A stretch of 64,000 bases of DNA, taken from assembly GCF_000245795.1 (NCBI RefSeq), contig NZ_JH601133.1, positions 1,487,505 to 1,551,504 on the forward strand, read 5' to 3'. The DNA is from Facklamia languida CCUG 37842. GTDB taxonomy: Bacteria > Bacillota > Bacilli > Lactobacillales > Aerococcaceae. Below the pieces are notes generated by a model. It ran no database searches. It had not been told where the DNA came from and saw only the letters and a program-made list of their open reading frames with translations. This document shows, one piece after another, positions 1 through 8,982 of this stretch; the first letter of the stretch is position 1; every line of letters starts with the position of its first letter. Both the position numbers and the translations under genes were made by a program.

Positions 1-188
1 AAGCCGTCACTAAAAAAGTAGAATAGCCTTAGATAGAACGTTAACCAGGTGGCTAACTTATACTTGAAATTTACAATTGATTAAAGTTAAAATTAAAATA
101 GATAAAATATTTAATAGAGTGACCCCAAATGGTAGGAATATAAAAGAACTAGCAGAAGTATGCTTAATTTTTTCCAGGAGTGTGAGTC

Positions 189-858
189 ATGAAAATCAAA
201 TTAGAAAATTTTACAAAAGAATTTAGGACAACTTGTTTATTTAAAAATCAAAATTTAGAAATTGATCTAAATAATGGAGAAGTAGCATTTATTACAGGAG
301 AAAATGGATCAGGAAAATCAACTTTATTCAAAATCATCGCAGGAATATTGCACATTAATTCTGGAAAAATAGAAGTAGACCAAAATATTTCCTATGATAA
401 ATGGAGTAAAAATAATTGTTACTATATGCCTGCTTCTGAGAAAGGCCTAACCTATAAATTAACTGGCATTGAGAATATCAGATACTTGTGCTCTCTGAAA
501 GGAAGGAGTTTTAAAGATACTTTAAATGATTTAACCTATTATGCTGATTTTTTTGGAGCGAATGAGTTCCTTAATAGAAAAGTAGAAGAAATGTCCACAG
601 GTCAAAAAAGACTAGTTCATATTCTATCTGCATTAAGTAGCCCATGTTCAGTTATTTTATTAGATGAACCTACCATAGCTTTAGATGAAAGAAATATTAA
701 TATTCTAATTGAATTAATTAAAAATGAAAAAAAAAGATAAAAAGAAGAAATTTATTATGGTATCCCACGATCGATACTTCAGAGACAGATTTAATTCGGA
801 AGTTTTTATTATTAGTAATAACACTATTAGAAGGGAGATTCATTATGAAAATAATTAA
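189..858 (+). pseudogene. ABC transporter ATP-binding protein, frameshifted at a 9-A run
   Basis: ATPase subunit of an ABC transporter, broken or phase-variable. The first frame (189-740, 183 aa) has a Walker A (GENGSGKST, about residues 38-46), a signature-like STGQ and a Walker B (ILLDEP). It stops just after a run of nine A (727-735). The next frame carries straight on with the missing C-terminus, including the H-loop MVSHD (757-771), and ends at TAA 856-858. A one-base change in the A run would give about 222 aa, the normal size for such a subunit, overlapping the permease start by 14 nt. A Shine-Dalgarno (caggag) precedes ATG 189. Codon use is very AT-rich, unlike the core genes. The substrate is unknown; an exporter or self-protection role is inferred from the permease type next door. 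Transcriptional slippage on the A run could still make some full-length protein. Confidence 0.75.
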
Positions 859-1627
859 TCTAGTAGTTAATTCAATGATAAATGACTTTAAGATCTTTTT
901 CAGATATAAGAAATCATTGATATCTGATATTATTATATTTGTAAGCGTATATATTTGTATTTTAGTGTTTTCTGAAACTTCATCGTTTGCTGATTATTAT
1001 AACCTTAGCTCGGATGGAGGACCAATTTTATTATTAATTGGGTATATATTTTGGTCATTCTCTAGCGTAGCTCTTGGGTTTTCTTCGGGTGTAATAAGTA
1101 GCGATGCACGAACAGGTATGTTAGAAGTTAAGTTACAAGGAATTCTTCCTTATTATCTACAGATTTTTCTTTCGGTAATGGTTTCCACAATTGAAACGAT
1201 CATTATATTAGTGATAATCTCCATTTTTTCTGTATTGATTAATTTTATTAGTCTCTCAAGCTTATATTTTGTCATCGTTTCGATTGTATTATCAATTCCT
1301 TCGATTATAGGTATGTTTGGAATAGGATTGATATTAGGTGGATTATCATTGAAAGAAAAAAATATTGGTCAATTTGTTTCTATTATTTCCGCTATTCTAT
1401 TGTTTTTATCTAACACATTAAATGTGAATTTATCAAAAATCATTTATATTATTCCATTTACTTCTGGTATAGATTTGATAAGAAAACTCTATTCTCAATC
1501 CTTTTTTGACACTAATTTATTTATCGTTAACCTTATTGTTTGTGGGGTTTGGTTAATAATAGGTGTGCTAACGTTTGAATATTTTCTTAATATTGAGAGG
1601 GCGCGAGGAAACTTTGATACTTTTTAA
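845..1627 (+). CDS. ABC-2 type transporter permease subunit
   Basis: Integral membrane partner of the ATPase just upstream. The 260-aa protein has about six hydrophobic segments (roughly residues 25-43, 60-82, 105-130, 138-165, 172-193, 228-248). The layout is that of ABC-2 type exporters: a short cytoplasmic N-terminus and a cytoplasmic loop before the third segment. It starts at ATG 845 behind aagggaga and overlaps the end of the repaired ATPase frame, so the two were once translationally coupled. Families with this architecture export drugs, lantibiotics or lipids; nothing in the sequence fixes the substrate. The gene is intact and as AT-rich as its neighbours, which suggests horizontal origin. 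Confidence 0.75.
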   Translation: MKIINLVVNSMINDFKIFFRYKKSLISDIIIFVSVYICILVFSETSSFADYYNLSSDGGPILLLIGYIFWSFSSVALGFSSGVISSDARTGMLEVKLQGILPYYLQIFLSVMVSTIETIIILVIISIFSVLINFISLSSLYFVIVSIVLSIPSIIGMFGIGLILGGLSLKEKNIGQFVSIISAILLFLSNTLNVNLSKIIYIIPFTSGIDLIRKLYSQSFFDTNLFIVNLIVCGVWLIIGVLTFEYFLNIERARGNFDTF

Positions 1628-1661
1628 AAGAGTTTTTAAAAGATAATTTACGACTCAATAA

Positions 1662-2288
1662 AAACAAAATTTCTTAGGATTTTTTTATAAAAAATCAAAA
1701 CCATTATTTCATAGATCAAATTGTTCATTTGAAAAAAATAAAAAGTATGTGATCATTGGAAGCTCAGGAAGTGGTAAATCAACTTTACTAAATATTATTG
1801 CCGGAAAAATTTCTGACTATTCAGGAAAAATATAATGGGATAATGTAGACTATTATAAAATTATGAAAAGAACTATACAAGATCAAATTATATTTATTGA
1901 TCAGGACCCGTACATATTTAATGCTTCTATACGAGAAAATATAACGTTACTGGATTCATATAGTGAAAGAGAGATACAAGAAGTAATTTCTGCTGTTGGA
2001 TTAGATTCGTGGGTTTCAAATCTTGAAGATGATATTGAAACCGTAATTAATCTCAATGCAAAAAATATTTCTGGAGGAGAAAAACAGCGGATTGCATTAG
2101 CTAGAGGTCTATTAAAGAATAAATCCATTTTATTGTTAGATGAACCTACATCTTCATTAGACGATAAGTCAGCTAGTGATATTGAAGAACTAATATTTAA
2201 GAATTCTAGTTTAACTGTTATTATGGTGACGCATCAACTTAGAGAATCTATTAGCCAATTGGCAGATGAAATAATAGAATTGGAATAG
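1662..2288 (+). pseudogene. ABC exporter nucleotide-binding domain remnant with in-frame stop
   Basis: Remnant of a second ABC transporter ATPase, of the kind normally fused behind a six-helix membrane domain in peptide exporters. One frame runs from 1662 to 2288 with a single TAA at 1833-1835. Before the stop it encodes the Walker A (GSSGSGKST, 1758-1784). After the stop come the Q-loop area (FIDQDPYIF), the signature ISGGEKQR, the Walker B (ILLLDEPTSSLDD) and the H-loop VTH. The membrane domain expected upstream is absent, because the 34 nt after the permease gene have no room for it and a stop closes the frame at 1659. ATG 1863 could start only a 141-aa fragment without Walker A, which cannot bind ATP normally. 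The region is a decayed accessory locus. Confidence 0.8.
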
Positions 2289-2300
2289 GTAGGTAAAGCA

Positions 2301-3347
2301 ATGTGTAAAGACTACGGCATTTTACAATATGTTACTAGACATAATATAAGTCATATTGATAAGGTATATCGTATCACCAATAAAAATTATCAGTCCATCA
2401 CACTTCATAATCGCTTCGATGAATCAATTGAAATTTTGTTGAATTTTGACGATGCTGATTGTTACGTTGGAGATTTTGTCGAGGTTGATCAAATTGATCA
2501 TCGTTACCAAATCGTTCAAGTATTGAAAAGAGAGTCTGTCATTAGTAAAGCTGCTAGTACAGCACAAAAAAGTTTATCGTTTAATGATGAAGAGCAGATC
2601 ATAGCGGCTAATGTCGATCAAATATTTATTTTAATCGCAGCAGATCAACGATTTACTTTATCGAAGTTCGAAAGATATTTACTAACTTTTAGTAATATGG
2701 TCAAAGATCTTAAGGTTATAATTTCTAAGTCGGATTATGCAGAAAATGCTGATACGATTGAAAGAACAATCGCTGAAATTTATCCACACATTAAAATATA
2801 CCGTTCTTCGATCTTTGATAAGGAGGGAATATTAGCGATACAAAATTTATTCACACCTAATCAAACATCTGTTTTGTTAGGTTCTTCTGGCGCTGGTAAA
2901 TCGACACTGATTAATTATCTTTTGGATGATAGCATCATGGAAACACAAGCTGTAAGAGAAGATGGAAAAGGAAAGCACACTACGACGGCTAGTAGACTTG
3001 TCTTTTTAAATCGAACTCAATCTTATGTTATTGATACTCCTGGCTTTAAGACTATCTCAACACACCGAGATATAGATGAGCAAATATTGTTTGATAAAAT
3101 AACGGAATATGCCAAGCTTTGTAAGTTTAGTGATTGTACGCATAATGAAGAGCCTGGTTGTGCGATCCAACGTGCGATTGAAATAGGTGAACTCTCCAGA
3201 CCAATGTATGAACGTTATTTAATAAGAAAAGACGAGAGAATGCGTTTTGAACGATTTCAAGAAAGTAAAAAGCGGAAAAGGCAAAAAAATAAACGTAGAC
3301 ATAAGATGAAAATTATTACTAACTATGGAATCTTTGAAGATGAATAA
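2301..3347 (+). CDS. rsgA: RsgA-like ribosome-associated GTPase (AT-rich paralogue)
   Basis: RsgA (YloQ/YjeQ) is a circularly permuted GTPase that tests and releases factors from the maturing 30S subunit. The 348-aa product has an N-terminal OB-fold region (to about residue 85), then GTPase motifs in permuted order: G4-like SKSD (142-145), G1 GSSGAGKST (194-202), G3 DTPG (245-248). The C-terminal zinc site follows (C274, C279, H281, C287). The tail is very basic (KKRKRQKNKRRHK). It starts at ATG 2301 behind a weak taggtagg. It sits 12 nt after the ABC remnant and shares its AT-rich composition, so it is probably an acquired second copy, with the native rsgA expected outside this window. Why a 30S GTPase rides with transporter genes is unknown. 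Confidence 0.8.
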   Translation: MCKDYGILQYVTRHNISHIDKVYRITNKNYQSITLHNRFDESIEILLNFDDADCYVGDFVEVDQIDHRYQIVQVLKRESVISKAASTAQKSLSFNDEEQIIAANVDQIFILIAADQRFTLSKFERYLLTFSNMVKDLKVIISKSDYAENADTIERTIAEIYPHIKIYRSSIFDKEGILAIQNLFTPNQTSVLLGSSGAGKSTLINYLLDDSIMETQAVREDGKGKHTTTASRLVFLNRTQSYVIDTPGFKTISTHRDIDEQILFDKITEYAKLCKFSDCTHNEEPGCAIQRAIEIGELSRPMYERYLIRKDERMRFERFQESKKRKRQKNKRRHKMKIITNYGIFEDE

Positions 3348-3424
3348 GTAATTGTATTCCAAGCAGGTTTTATAATTAATTGAGCCACTTCAAAAATAAA
3401 ACTCCAATTTTTGGTGTTTACATC

Positions 3425-3475
3425 AATGATAGGGTTGACGGAAGTCTATTTCTTCCATCAACCCTATTATTTTTA
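3425..3475. terminator. Intrinsic terminator between rsgA-like gene and fbp
   Basis: Near-perfect 20-bp stem (3425-3444 with 3452-3471, core atagggttga / tcaaccctat) with a 7-nt loop, then TTTT. The genes on either side converge, and A-rich DNA on the other side could serve fbp. Fourteen of its bases (3455-3468) recur exactly at 56509-56522. Confidence 0.75.
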
Positions 3476-3483
3476 TGAGCTTT

Positions 3484-5376
3484 CTATTCGCCAAGGATAT
3501 TATCAGGATAGGGGGGAAGACTCCTTCTTATGCTGTCGGCCTGGTGAGTGAGCTGGCGTCCGATATCTGTATCCAATACATAATAGCGGCGACTGCGTTC
3601 GGTGACAATGTACTGCTTAGGCTTAATATCCCGCTTAGCCTTGATCGCATCTTGGCGAGTGGTGAAGGGTTCATGGGCACAGATATAGATCTCGTGGGAG
3701 TTATCAACCAGGGTATATCCCGCAATCCCAGTGACCTTCTGGTAGGGTTTAGCCAGCCCGCCATCAATCACCAGCATCTTACCGTTGGCCTTGATAGGTT
3801 TCTCACCATCGGTGGCTTTAACGGGGGTGTGGCCGTTAATAATATAGCCACTCGGATCCACGCCGAATTCTTCCAGAATCTGGTAACAGAAGTCTTCCTC
3901 CTCACGCAGGGTATAATAGGGGCTTTGGATCTCCTTGTGGGTCTTCTTGTCCGCTAAGAAATACCGTTCAAAGGTCTTCATGGCGTGCTTACCAAAGAGC
4001 GGTGACCAAGGACCACACCAGAGATACCAGATTAGGTCTGTTTCGTAGTCTTCACTGATGCGACGGTTGACAAAGGAGGCCTTAATCGCCTGTTCAAACC
4101 GTTCCATGAGGGCTTTGCCTCGGTAGGTCACCCCTTGCAGGGTCACAGGGGCAAAATCCCCTCCTGGAGTGGTGGGCAAGCAACCATGGAAGAGTAAATT
4201 CTCATTATAGACCTTATATAAGGTTCCTTGGTCCGCCAAGAATTCCATATGCTTCGCTAGGGCATCTGAGCGTTGGAATTGGTTCAAGAGGTCTAATAAG
4301 ACTAATTCTTCCCCTAAGGTTAATTCGAAGGGATGGTCGGGGTCGACTCGCTGGAAGCAGCCATTATGAATGGGGTAGGTTTGGCCGTCAATTTCGATCG
4401 TTGACTGGTCCGCCGACAACTTATCTAATAAGAGGCGCTGAGACATGCCAAATTCTGGTCGGCGCTGGATAATCTGACTTTCGACCTTAAATTGCATGAT
4501 CGTAATCGCTTGGTGCATGAGGGTCACTTCCTCAACTTCTTGTGCAGTCAAGTCAGACAGGTCCCCTCTAGGATGGAAGGCAGGATTGTCTTGGTAATAG
4601 CGATAACCATACTTGGCCAAGCGGGAAAGGTCAATGCCATAATCTTTGAGTAATTGGATATTGCCATACCGCAGTTGGATGCGAATTACATTCGCCAAAC
4701 AGGCAAGGGAACCGGCATAGGCGCCCATCCAGATGATGTCATGATTTCCTAATTGAATATCAATGGAAGGAATGGTCATCAACCGGTCCATAATCTTATC
4801 GGGATTGGGTCCCCGGTCATAAATATCTCCCAAGACATGGAGGTGGTCAACCACAAACCGTCGGATTAAGTTAGCTAAGGCCACCGCAAAATGATTGGCT
4901 AAGTGCAAGTCAATCACGGTATTGAAGATGGTGTGATAATAACGGAATTTATTGGTTTCTTCGTCGTATTGGTAAATCAGTTCTTCTAGAATATAGGCAT
5001 AGGACTTGGGAAGGGCCTTGCGCACCTTGGACCGGGTATACTTACTGGAGACATGGCGGGTGACTTGGACGAGTTGGTCTAAGAGGGTCATCCACTCATC
5101 CTTGGTCTTCTCCGCATGGAGTAAAAGGTCTTCAGGATAATAGATATTAAAGCAGAGGTCCAACTTTTCTTCTTCAGATAGAATACCATCGAAGAGGTCA
5201 TCCACCTTGATTCGAATTACCCCAGAACAATTTCGCAAGAGGTGGTCAAAGGCTTCAAATTCACCATGTAAATCGCTAATGAAATGCTCAGTCGCCTTTG
5301 GCAATTGCTTGATGGCTTCCAAGTTGATAATTTCAATCAAATCTTCAACAATTTGCTCTTGAGATTGGTAGTCCAT
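3484..5376 (-). CDS. fbp: Fructose-1,6-bisphosphatase class III
   Basis: Gluconeogenic enzyme that hydrolyses fructose 1,6-bisphosphate to fructose 6-phosphate in the cytoplasm. It is the Firmicutes class III form, unrelated to the classical FBPase. The 630-aa length matches the family (about 640-670). Metallophosphatase motifs are in order: SDLHGE (34-39), GDIYDRG (183-189) and GNHD (210-213), the metal ligands of the calcineurin-like fold. A late NGHTPVK supplies another ligand histidine. Start ATG at 5376. The gene stands alone, convergent with the AT-rich island and divergent from the next gene. GC content is clearly higher than the island to its left, so about 3.4 kb is the island's right border. 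Confidence 0.95.
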   Translation of the reverse strand: MDYQSQEQIVEDLIEIINLEAIKQLPKATEHFISDLHGEFEAFDHLLRNCSGVIRIKVDDLFDGILSEEEKLDLCFNIYYPEDLLLHAEKTKDEWMTLLDQLVQVTRHVSSKYTRSKVRKALPKSYAYILEELIYQYDEETNKFRYYHTIFNTVIDLHLANHFAVALANLIRRFVVDHLHVLGDIYDRGPNPDKIMDRLMTIPSIDIQLGNHDIIWMGAYAGSLACLANVIRIQLRYGNIQLLKDYGIDLSRLAKYGYRYYQDNPAFHPRGDLSDLTAQEVEEVTLMHQAITIMQFKVESQIIQRRPEFGMSQRLLLDKLSADQSTIEIDGQTYPIHNGCFQRVDPDHPFELTLGEELVLLDLLNQFQRSDALAKHMEFLADQGTLYKVYNENLLFHGCLPTTPGGDFAPVTLQGVTYRGKALMERFEQAIKASFVNRRISEDYETDLIWYLWCGPWSPLFGKHAMKTFERYFLADKKTHKEIQSPYYTLREEEDFCYQILEEFGVDPSGYIINGHTPVKATDGEKPIKANGKMLVIDGGLAKPYQKVTGIAGYTLVDNSHEIYICAHEPFTTRQDAIKAKRDIKPKQYIVTERSRRYYVLDTDIGRQLTHQADSIRRSLPPYPDNILGE

Positions 5377-5457
5377 TCATTATCCCATCACTTTCTATTC
5401 AATTTAATGTATCATTACCTATAAACTAGTGAACTTAAATCTCCTTGTCAATATCCT

Positions 5458-5485
5458 TTGTCAAAATAAAAACTTTTGTTATACT
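5458..5485 (+). promoter_or_regulatory. Sigma-A type promoter for the YbjN-like gene
   Basis: TTGTCA (5458-5463), 16 nt, TATACT (5480-5485). The implied transcript start near 5492 rules out the longer reading frame beginning at 5476 and supports ATG 5524. Confidence 0.65.
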
Positions 5486-5523
5486 TACAACTGACAGTTC
5501 AAAAAATGAAATGGAGGACGCTC

Positions 5524-5967
5524 ATGTCACAATTTAAAGAAAAATTCGAACAATTACTTAATGAGAAGAAATTACCCGCTAAATATCAAGAAATTCAAAA
5601 GGGGAACCATCTCTATCGTTTCCAATTTCGTGTCAGTAAAGAGAGGGTCTTAATTGTAGAATTGATCATTCAAGAAACCGATGAAGCGAACTTTGATGCG
5701 CAAATTATTTACCGTCATGTCCACATGTTGAGCGATTATAGCCGTCAACAACGTGCCTTAGAATTGATCAATGAACTTAACGGAGCCCGGACCGGTTATT
5801 ACAGCCTGTACTTGGCTGGCGATGGGGAGATCTACCTACGTAACCTGATGCGTTCAACCCAAGATCCGCTTCCCCTTTATGAAACACTGGTAGTGGGGTC
5901 AAGCATTGCCCGTGGTTTGCAATCGACCTTTATTGAAGAGTTAGGGGTATCGGCTCCTATTAAATAG
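5524..5967 (+). CDS. YbjN-domain-like hypothetical protein
   Basis: A 147-aa soluble protein with no signal peptide or membrane segment. It has a charged N-terminal helix, a beta-rich middle (YRFQFRV, LIVELIIQ) and a C-terminal helix (TLVVGSSIARGLQSTFIEELG). This alternation resembles YbjN / type III chaperone-like small proteins, but no catalytic motif is visible and that match is a weak inference. The start was set at ATG 5524 because ggagg lies 7-11 nt upstream and the promoter at 5458-5485 lies downstream of any earlier start region. It is followed after 22 nt by a YitT-family gene and is probably co-transcribed with it. Confidence 0.6.
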   Translation: MSQFKEKFEQLLNEKKLPAKYQEIQKGNHLYRFQFRVSKERVLIVELIIQETDEANFDAQIIYRHVHMLSDYSRQQRALELINELNGARTGYYSLYLAGDGEIYLRNLMRSTQDPLPLYETLVVGSSIARGLQSTFIEELGVSAPIK

Positions 5968-5989
5968 GTCAGCTAAAGGAGGACGGGCT

Positions 5990-7006
5990 GTGTTTGAAGA
6001 ATATATACAAGAACGACCGCTAGTACATTTTATCTTTCAACTGGTTGTCGCCTTAGTTGCTGCTATTTGTATTGGGGTCGGCTTAAACTTCTTCTTAATT
6101 CCTGGCGATATCTTCTCTTCAGGAACGTCAGGGGTTGCACAAATTATTAATTTCTTCGCTGATCAAATCCCTTATATTGGCAGCTTCCTGACAGTGGGAA
6201 ACCTCTTCTTCATTCTAAATGTTCCGATTATTATCTTGTCCTGGATGAAGTTGGGAAGGCAGTTTACCTTATTAACCATTGTCGTGGTTGTCTTATCGAC
6301 CTTCGCAACTAATCTGATTCCTGTCCTAGAGATTACGGATAATCCCTTAATGAATGCCATTATGGGAGGCGTGATTTGTGGGATTGGCTCCGGTATCACC
6401 ATTAAATTTGGGATGTCTTGCGGGGGGCTGGATGTTGTTTCGCTGGTCTTGGCGCGTATTAACGGGTCCAATGTAGGTGCCCTGGGCTTTGCCTTAAACT
6501 TATTGATTATCTTGGCCTCTGGCGTGCTCTTCGATTGGGAATATGCCCTCTATACCTTGATATCCATCTATGTCTTGGCCAAGGCGATTGATGGGATTCA
6601 CACCAGTGAACAGCGGCACACAGCCTTTATTGTCACCAGCCAGACGGATGAGGTGATCAATGCGATCTTCAAGGCAATTGTGCGGGGTGTGACGATTCTG
6701 GAAGGGCAAGGCGGTTATCGTCGTGACAAGCGGGACGTCTTGATGGTGGTCATTAACCGGTATGAGATGTATGCTTTACAACAGGCTGTTAAGAGTGTGG
6801 ATGAATTGGCCTTTATTAACTTTATGCCATCCACCCGCGTGGTCGGTCATTTCTTTAGCCGTGACCAACAAAAGGCCATGAAGAAGCAGATCAAGGTGGT
6901 CACCGACCAAGAACCGATCCAAGACCAGCCAGACAAAGACCAAGCACTCTGGTCAGGCCCGATGGACTTTGACCAATTATACGAACAATTAACAGATGAG
7001 GATTAG
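5990..7006 (+). CDS. YitT family (DUF161/DUF2179) membrane protein
   Basis: Multi-pass membrane protein of the YitT family; transport substrate not established. In 338 aa there are five or six hydrophobic segments in the first 200 residues, with the family's glycine-rich stretches (FGMSCGGLDVVSL, IPGDIFSSGTSGVAQ). A soluble C-terminal DUF2179 domain follows (about 210-300: TAFIVTSQTDEV, GGYRRDKRDVLMVV, INFMPSTRVVGHF). It starts at GTG 5990 behind a full aaaggagg at the normal distance. A short acidic tail follows DUF2179. It is downstream of the YbjN-like gene and upstream of argS, from which it is separated by a candidate promoter and a hairpin terminator. Confidence 0.85.
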   Translation: MFEEYIQERPLVHFIFQLVVALVAAICIGVGLNFFLIPGDIFSSGTSGVAQIINFFADQIPYIGSFLTVGNLFFILNVPIIILSWMKLGRQFTLLTIVVVVLSTFATNLIPVLEITDNPLMNAIMGGVICGIGSGITIKFGMSCGGLDVVSLVLARINGSNVGALGFALNLLIILASGVLFDWEYALYTLISIYVLAKAIDGIHTSEQRHTAFIVTSQTDEVINAIFKAIVRGVTILEGQGGYRRDKRDVLMVVINRYEMYALQQAVKSVDELAFINFMPSTRVVGHFFSRDQQKAMKKQIKVVTDQEPIQDQPDKDQALWSGPMDFDQLYEQLTDED

Positions 7007-7012
7007 GGGATC

Positions 7013-7041
7013 TAGACGATCCCAGGATTTTCTGCTATCAT
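7013..7041 (+). promoter_or_regulatory. Candidate extended -10 promoter of argS
   Basis: TAGACG (7013-7018), 17 nt, TATCAT (7036-7041) preceded by TGC. The -35 is weak. If used, the transcript begins near 7048 and has a leader of about 95 nt that includes the hairpin at 7092-7124. Confidence 0.35.
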
Positions 7042-7091
7042 ATTGCTTGATCGAGCTCAATTTTCAGGCTCATTATCGAGGAATGGTCATC

Positions 7092-7124
7092 AGGAGCTGA
7101 GGGTTGTTTTCTCAGCTTCTTTTA
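7092..7124 (+). terminator. Intrinsic terminator or attenuator just before argS
   Basis: Ten-base-pair stem (7092-7101 with 7111-7120; gagctgag / ctcagctt) followed by tttatttt. It ends only about 10 nt before the argS ribosome binding site, so no promoter can lie between. Any argS transcript starting upstream must read through it, which makes it attenuator-like. Confidence 0.6.
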
Positions 7125-7142
7125 TTTTATTAGGAGGATACT

Positions 7143-8834
7143 ATGAATCAAAAACAAGCCATCGTTGATTGTTTGAAGCCAGTCCTACAATCACATTTAT
7201 CTGATGAAGCGATTCTTTCGCTAATTGAAGTGCCTAAGGAGTCGAGTCATGGGGACCTCGCTTTTCCAGTTTTCCAACTAGCCAAAGTCTTTCGCAAGGC
7301 GCCTAATCTGATCGCCCAAGAGATTGTGGACCAAGTGGATCCAGGAGCTTTTGCGGCGGTTCAAGCAGTAGGGCCCTATATTAATTTCAAGTTGAACCGA
7401 TCTGCTCAGAGTCAGTCTATCTTGCAGGCAGTCCTTAAAGAAGGGGCGGACTATGGTCGTGATGACTCGGGGCAAGGGGGCAAGGTGCCGATTGACATGT
7501 CCTCGCCTAATATTGCCAAGCCCATGTCCATGGGGCATTTACGGTCAACTGTGATTGGGAATGCGATTGCCTTGATCTTAGACAAGGTCGGCTACCAGCC
7601 AATTAAGATCAACCACCTAGGGGACTGGGGGACACAATTTGGTAAACTGATTGTTGCTTACCAACTCTGGGGCGATGAAGCAGTTGTGAAGGCAGACCCC
7701 GTCAATGAATTAGTCAAGCTCTATGTGCGATTCCACGAGGAAGCGGACAAGAACCCTGAATTGAATGACCAAGGCCGTTTAGCTTTCAAACGACTAGAAG
7801 ACGGTGACCCAGAGATGCACGCCCTTTGGACCTGGTTCAAGGATGAATCGATCAAGGAATTCAATGCGATCTATGACCTCTTAGGCATTGAATTTGATTC
7901 TGTCCGGGGGGAAGCTTTCTATAATGATAAGATGGAAGAGATTGTCGACCTCCTCGACCAAAAAGGGATCACAGAAGTGGATAATGGCGCTACTTTAGTC
8001 AAGTTAGATGAGTTAGACCTACCACCGGCCCTGATTAAGAAATCGGATGGTGCCACTCTCTATATGACGCGTGACTTAGCGACTGCTTATTTCCGTAAGC
8101 GGGAGTATGACTTTGTCAAATCTCTCTATGTGGTGGGGAATGAACAGAGTGTGCACTTCAAGCAATTGAAGGCGGTGCTGGCGAAGATGGGGAATGAATG
8201 GGCAGAAGCGATCGACCATATTGCCTTTGGCTTAATCACCTTGAATGGTAAGAAATTATCAACCCGTAAGGGCAAGATCGTCTTACTCGCAGATGTCTTG
8301 AACGAAGCCATCGACTTGGCTCAAAAGCAAATTGAGGCTAAGAATCCTGATCTGGCCAATGCCCAAGAAGTAGCCCGTCAAGTCGGGGTGGGCGCGGTCA
8401 TGTTCCATGACTTGAAGACCGACCGTCTCAACAACTTCGACTTCAACTTGGAAGAAGTGGTTCAATTTGAAGGAGAGACTGGACCCTATGTTCAATATGC
8501 CCATGCACGGGCCCATTCGATCATCCGCAAGTATCCGGCAGAATTGGACCTCAGCCAGCCGCTCGTCATTGAAGATGATTATGGGTGGGAGATTATCAAG
8601 AAATTGGCAGACTTCTCCCGGACCATCCATCTTGCGGCAGATCGTTATGAACCTTCTGTGATTGCTAAGTATGCGATCAGTCTCGCCCAGACCTTCAACA
8701 AGTACTACGCCAATACCCGCGTCTTAGACCAAGATGACCAGATTAATGCTCGCATTGCCTTGGTCCAAGCAACCGCAATCGTCCTTAAGAATGCCTTAGC
8801 CCTCTTAGGGATTGAAGCTCCTGAAGAAATGTAA
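7143..8834 (+). CDS. argS: Arginyl-tRNA synthetase
   Basis: Class I aminoacyl-tRNA synthetase charging tRNA-Arg with arginine in the cytoplasm. The 563-aa protein has the arginyl-specific N-terminal domain, then the HIGH-type signature SPNIAKPMSMGHLRS (about residues 119-133; the HIGH motif here is MGHL), and KLSTRKG near residue 370 in place of KMSKS. The C-terminal anticodon-binding helices end with the family tail AIVLKNALALLGIEAPEEM. It starts at ATG 7143 behind taggagga. It is monocistronic: a terminator-like hairpin precedes it and a long hairpin terminator follows. The leader hairpin suggests attenuation, although no T-box consensus is visible. Confidence 0.97.
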   Translation: MNQKQAIVDCLKPVLQSHLSDEAILSLIEVPKESSHGDLAFPVFQLAKVFRKAPNLIAQEIVDQVDPGAFAAVQAVGPYINFKLNRSAQSQSILQAVLKEGADYGRDDSGQGGKVPIDMSSPNIAKPMSMGHLRSTVIGNAIALILDKVGYQPIKINHLGDWGTQFGKLIVAYQLWGDEAVVKADPVNELVKLYVRFHEEADKNPELNDQGRLAFKRLEDGDPEMHALWTWFKDESIKEFNAIYDLLGIEFDSVRGEAFYNDKMEEIVDLLDQKGITEVDNGATLVKLDELDLPPALIKKSDGATLYMTRDLATAYFRKREYDFVKSLYVVGNEQSVHFKQLKAVLAKMGNEWAEAIDHIAFGLITLNGKKLSTRKGKIVLLADVLNEAIDLAQKQIEAKNPDLANAQEVARQVGVGAVMFHDLKTDRLNNFDFNLEEVVQFEGETGPYVQYAHARAHSIIRKYPAELDLSQPLVIEDDYGWEIIKKLADFSRTIHLAADRYEPSVIAKYAISLAQTFNKYYANTRVLDQDDQINARIALVQATAIVLKNALALLGIEAPEEM

Positions 8835-8911
8835 GATCCTATCAGTGGCGCTAGCCAGGTTCAACCTGTGTCTGATTGGCCAAATTTCATGAAAGATCAA
8901 AAGTAACAAAT

Positions 8912-8982
8912 AACACCGATGATTCAACCCACAAAGGAGCGGAAGTCCTTGCCAGTGGTTGAAACGTCGGTGTTCTTGTTTG
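8912..8982 (+). terminator. argS: Long hairpin terminator after argS
   Basis: AACACCGA and TTCAACC on the left (from 8912) pair with GGTTGAA and GTCGGTGTT on the right (to 8973). A nested hairpin (aaggagc...gtcctt) fills the loop, and ttcttgttt follows. Confidence 0.6.

Noticed and set aside
7013-7142. T-box riboswitch before argS
   Set aside because: Only about 95 nt of leader and no T-box core sequence; kept as an attenuator-like hairpin only.
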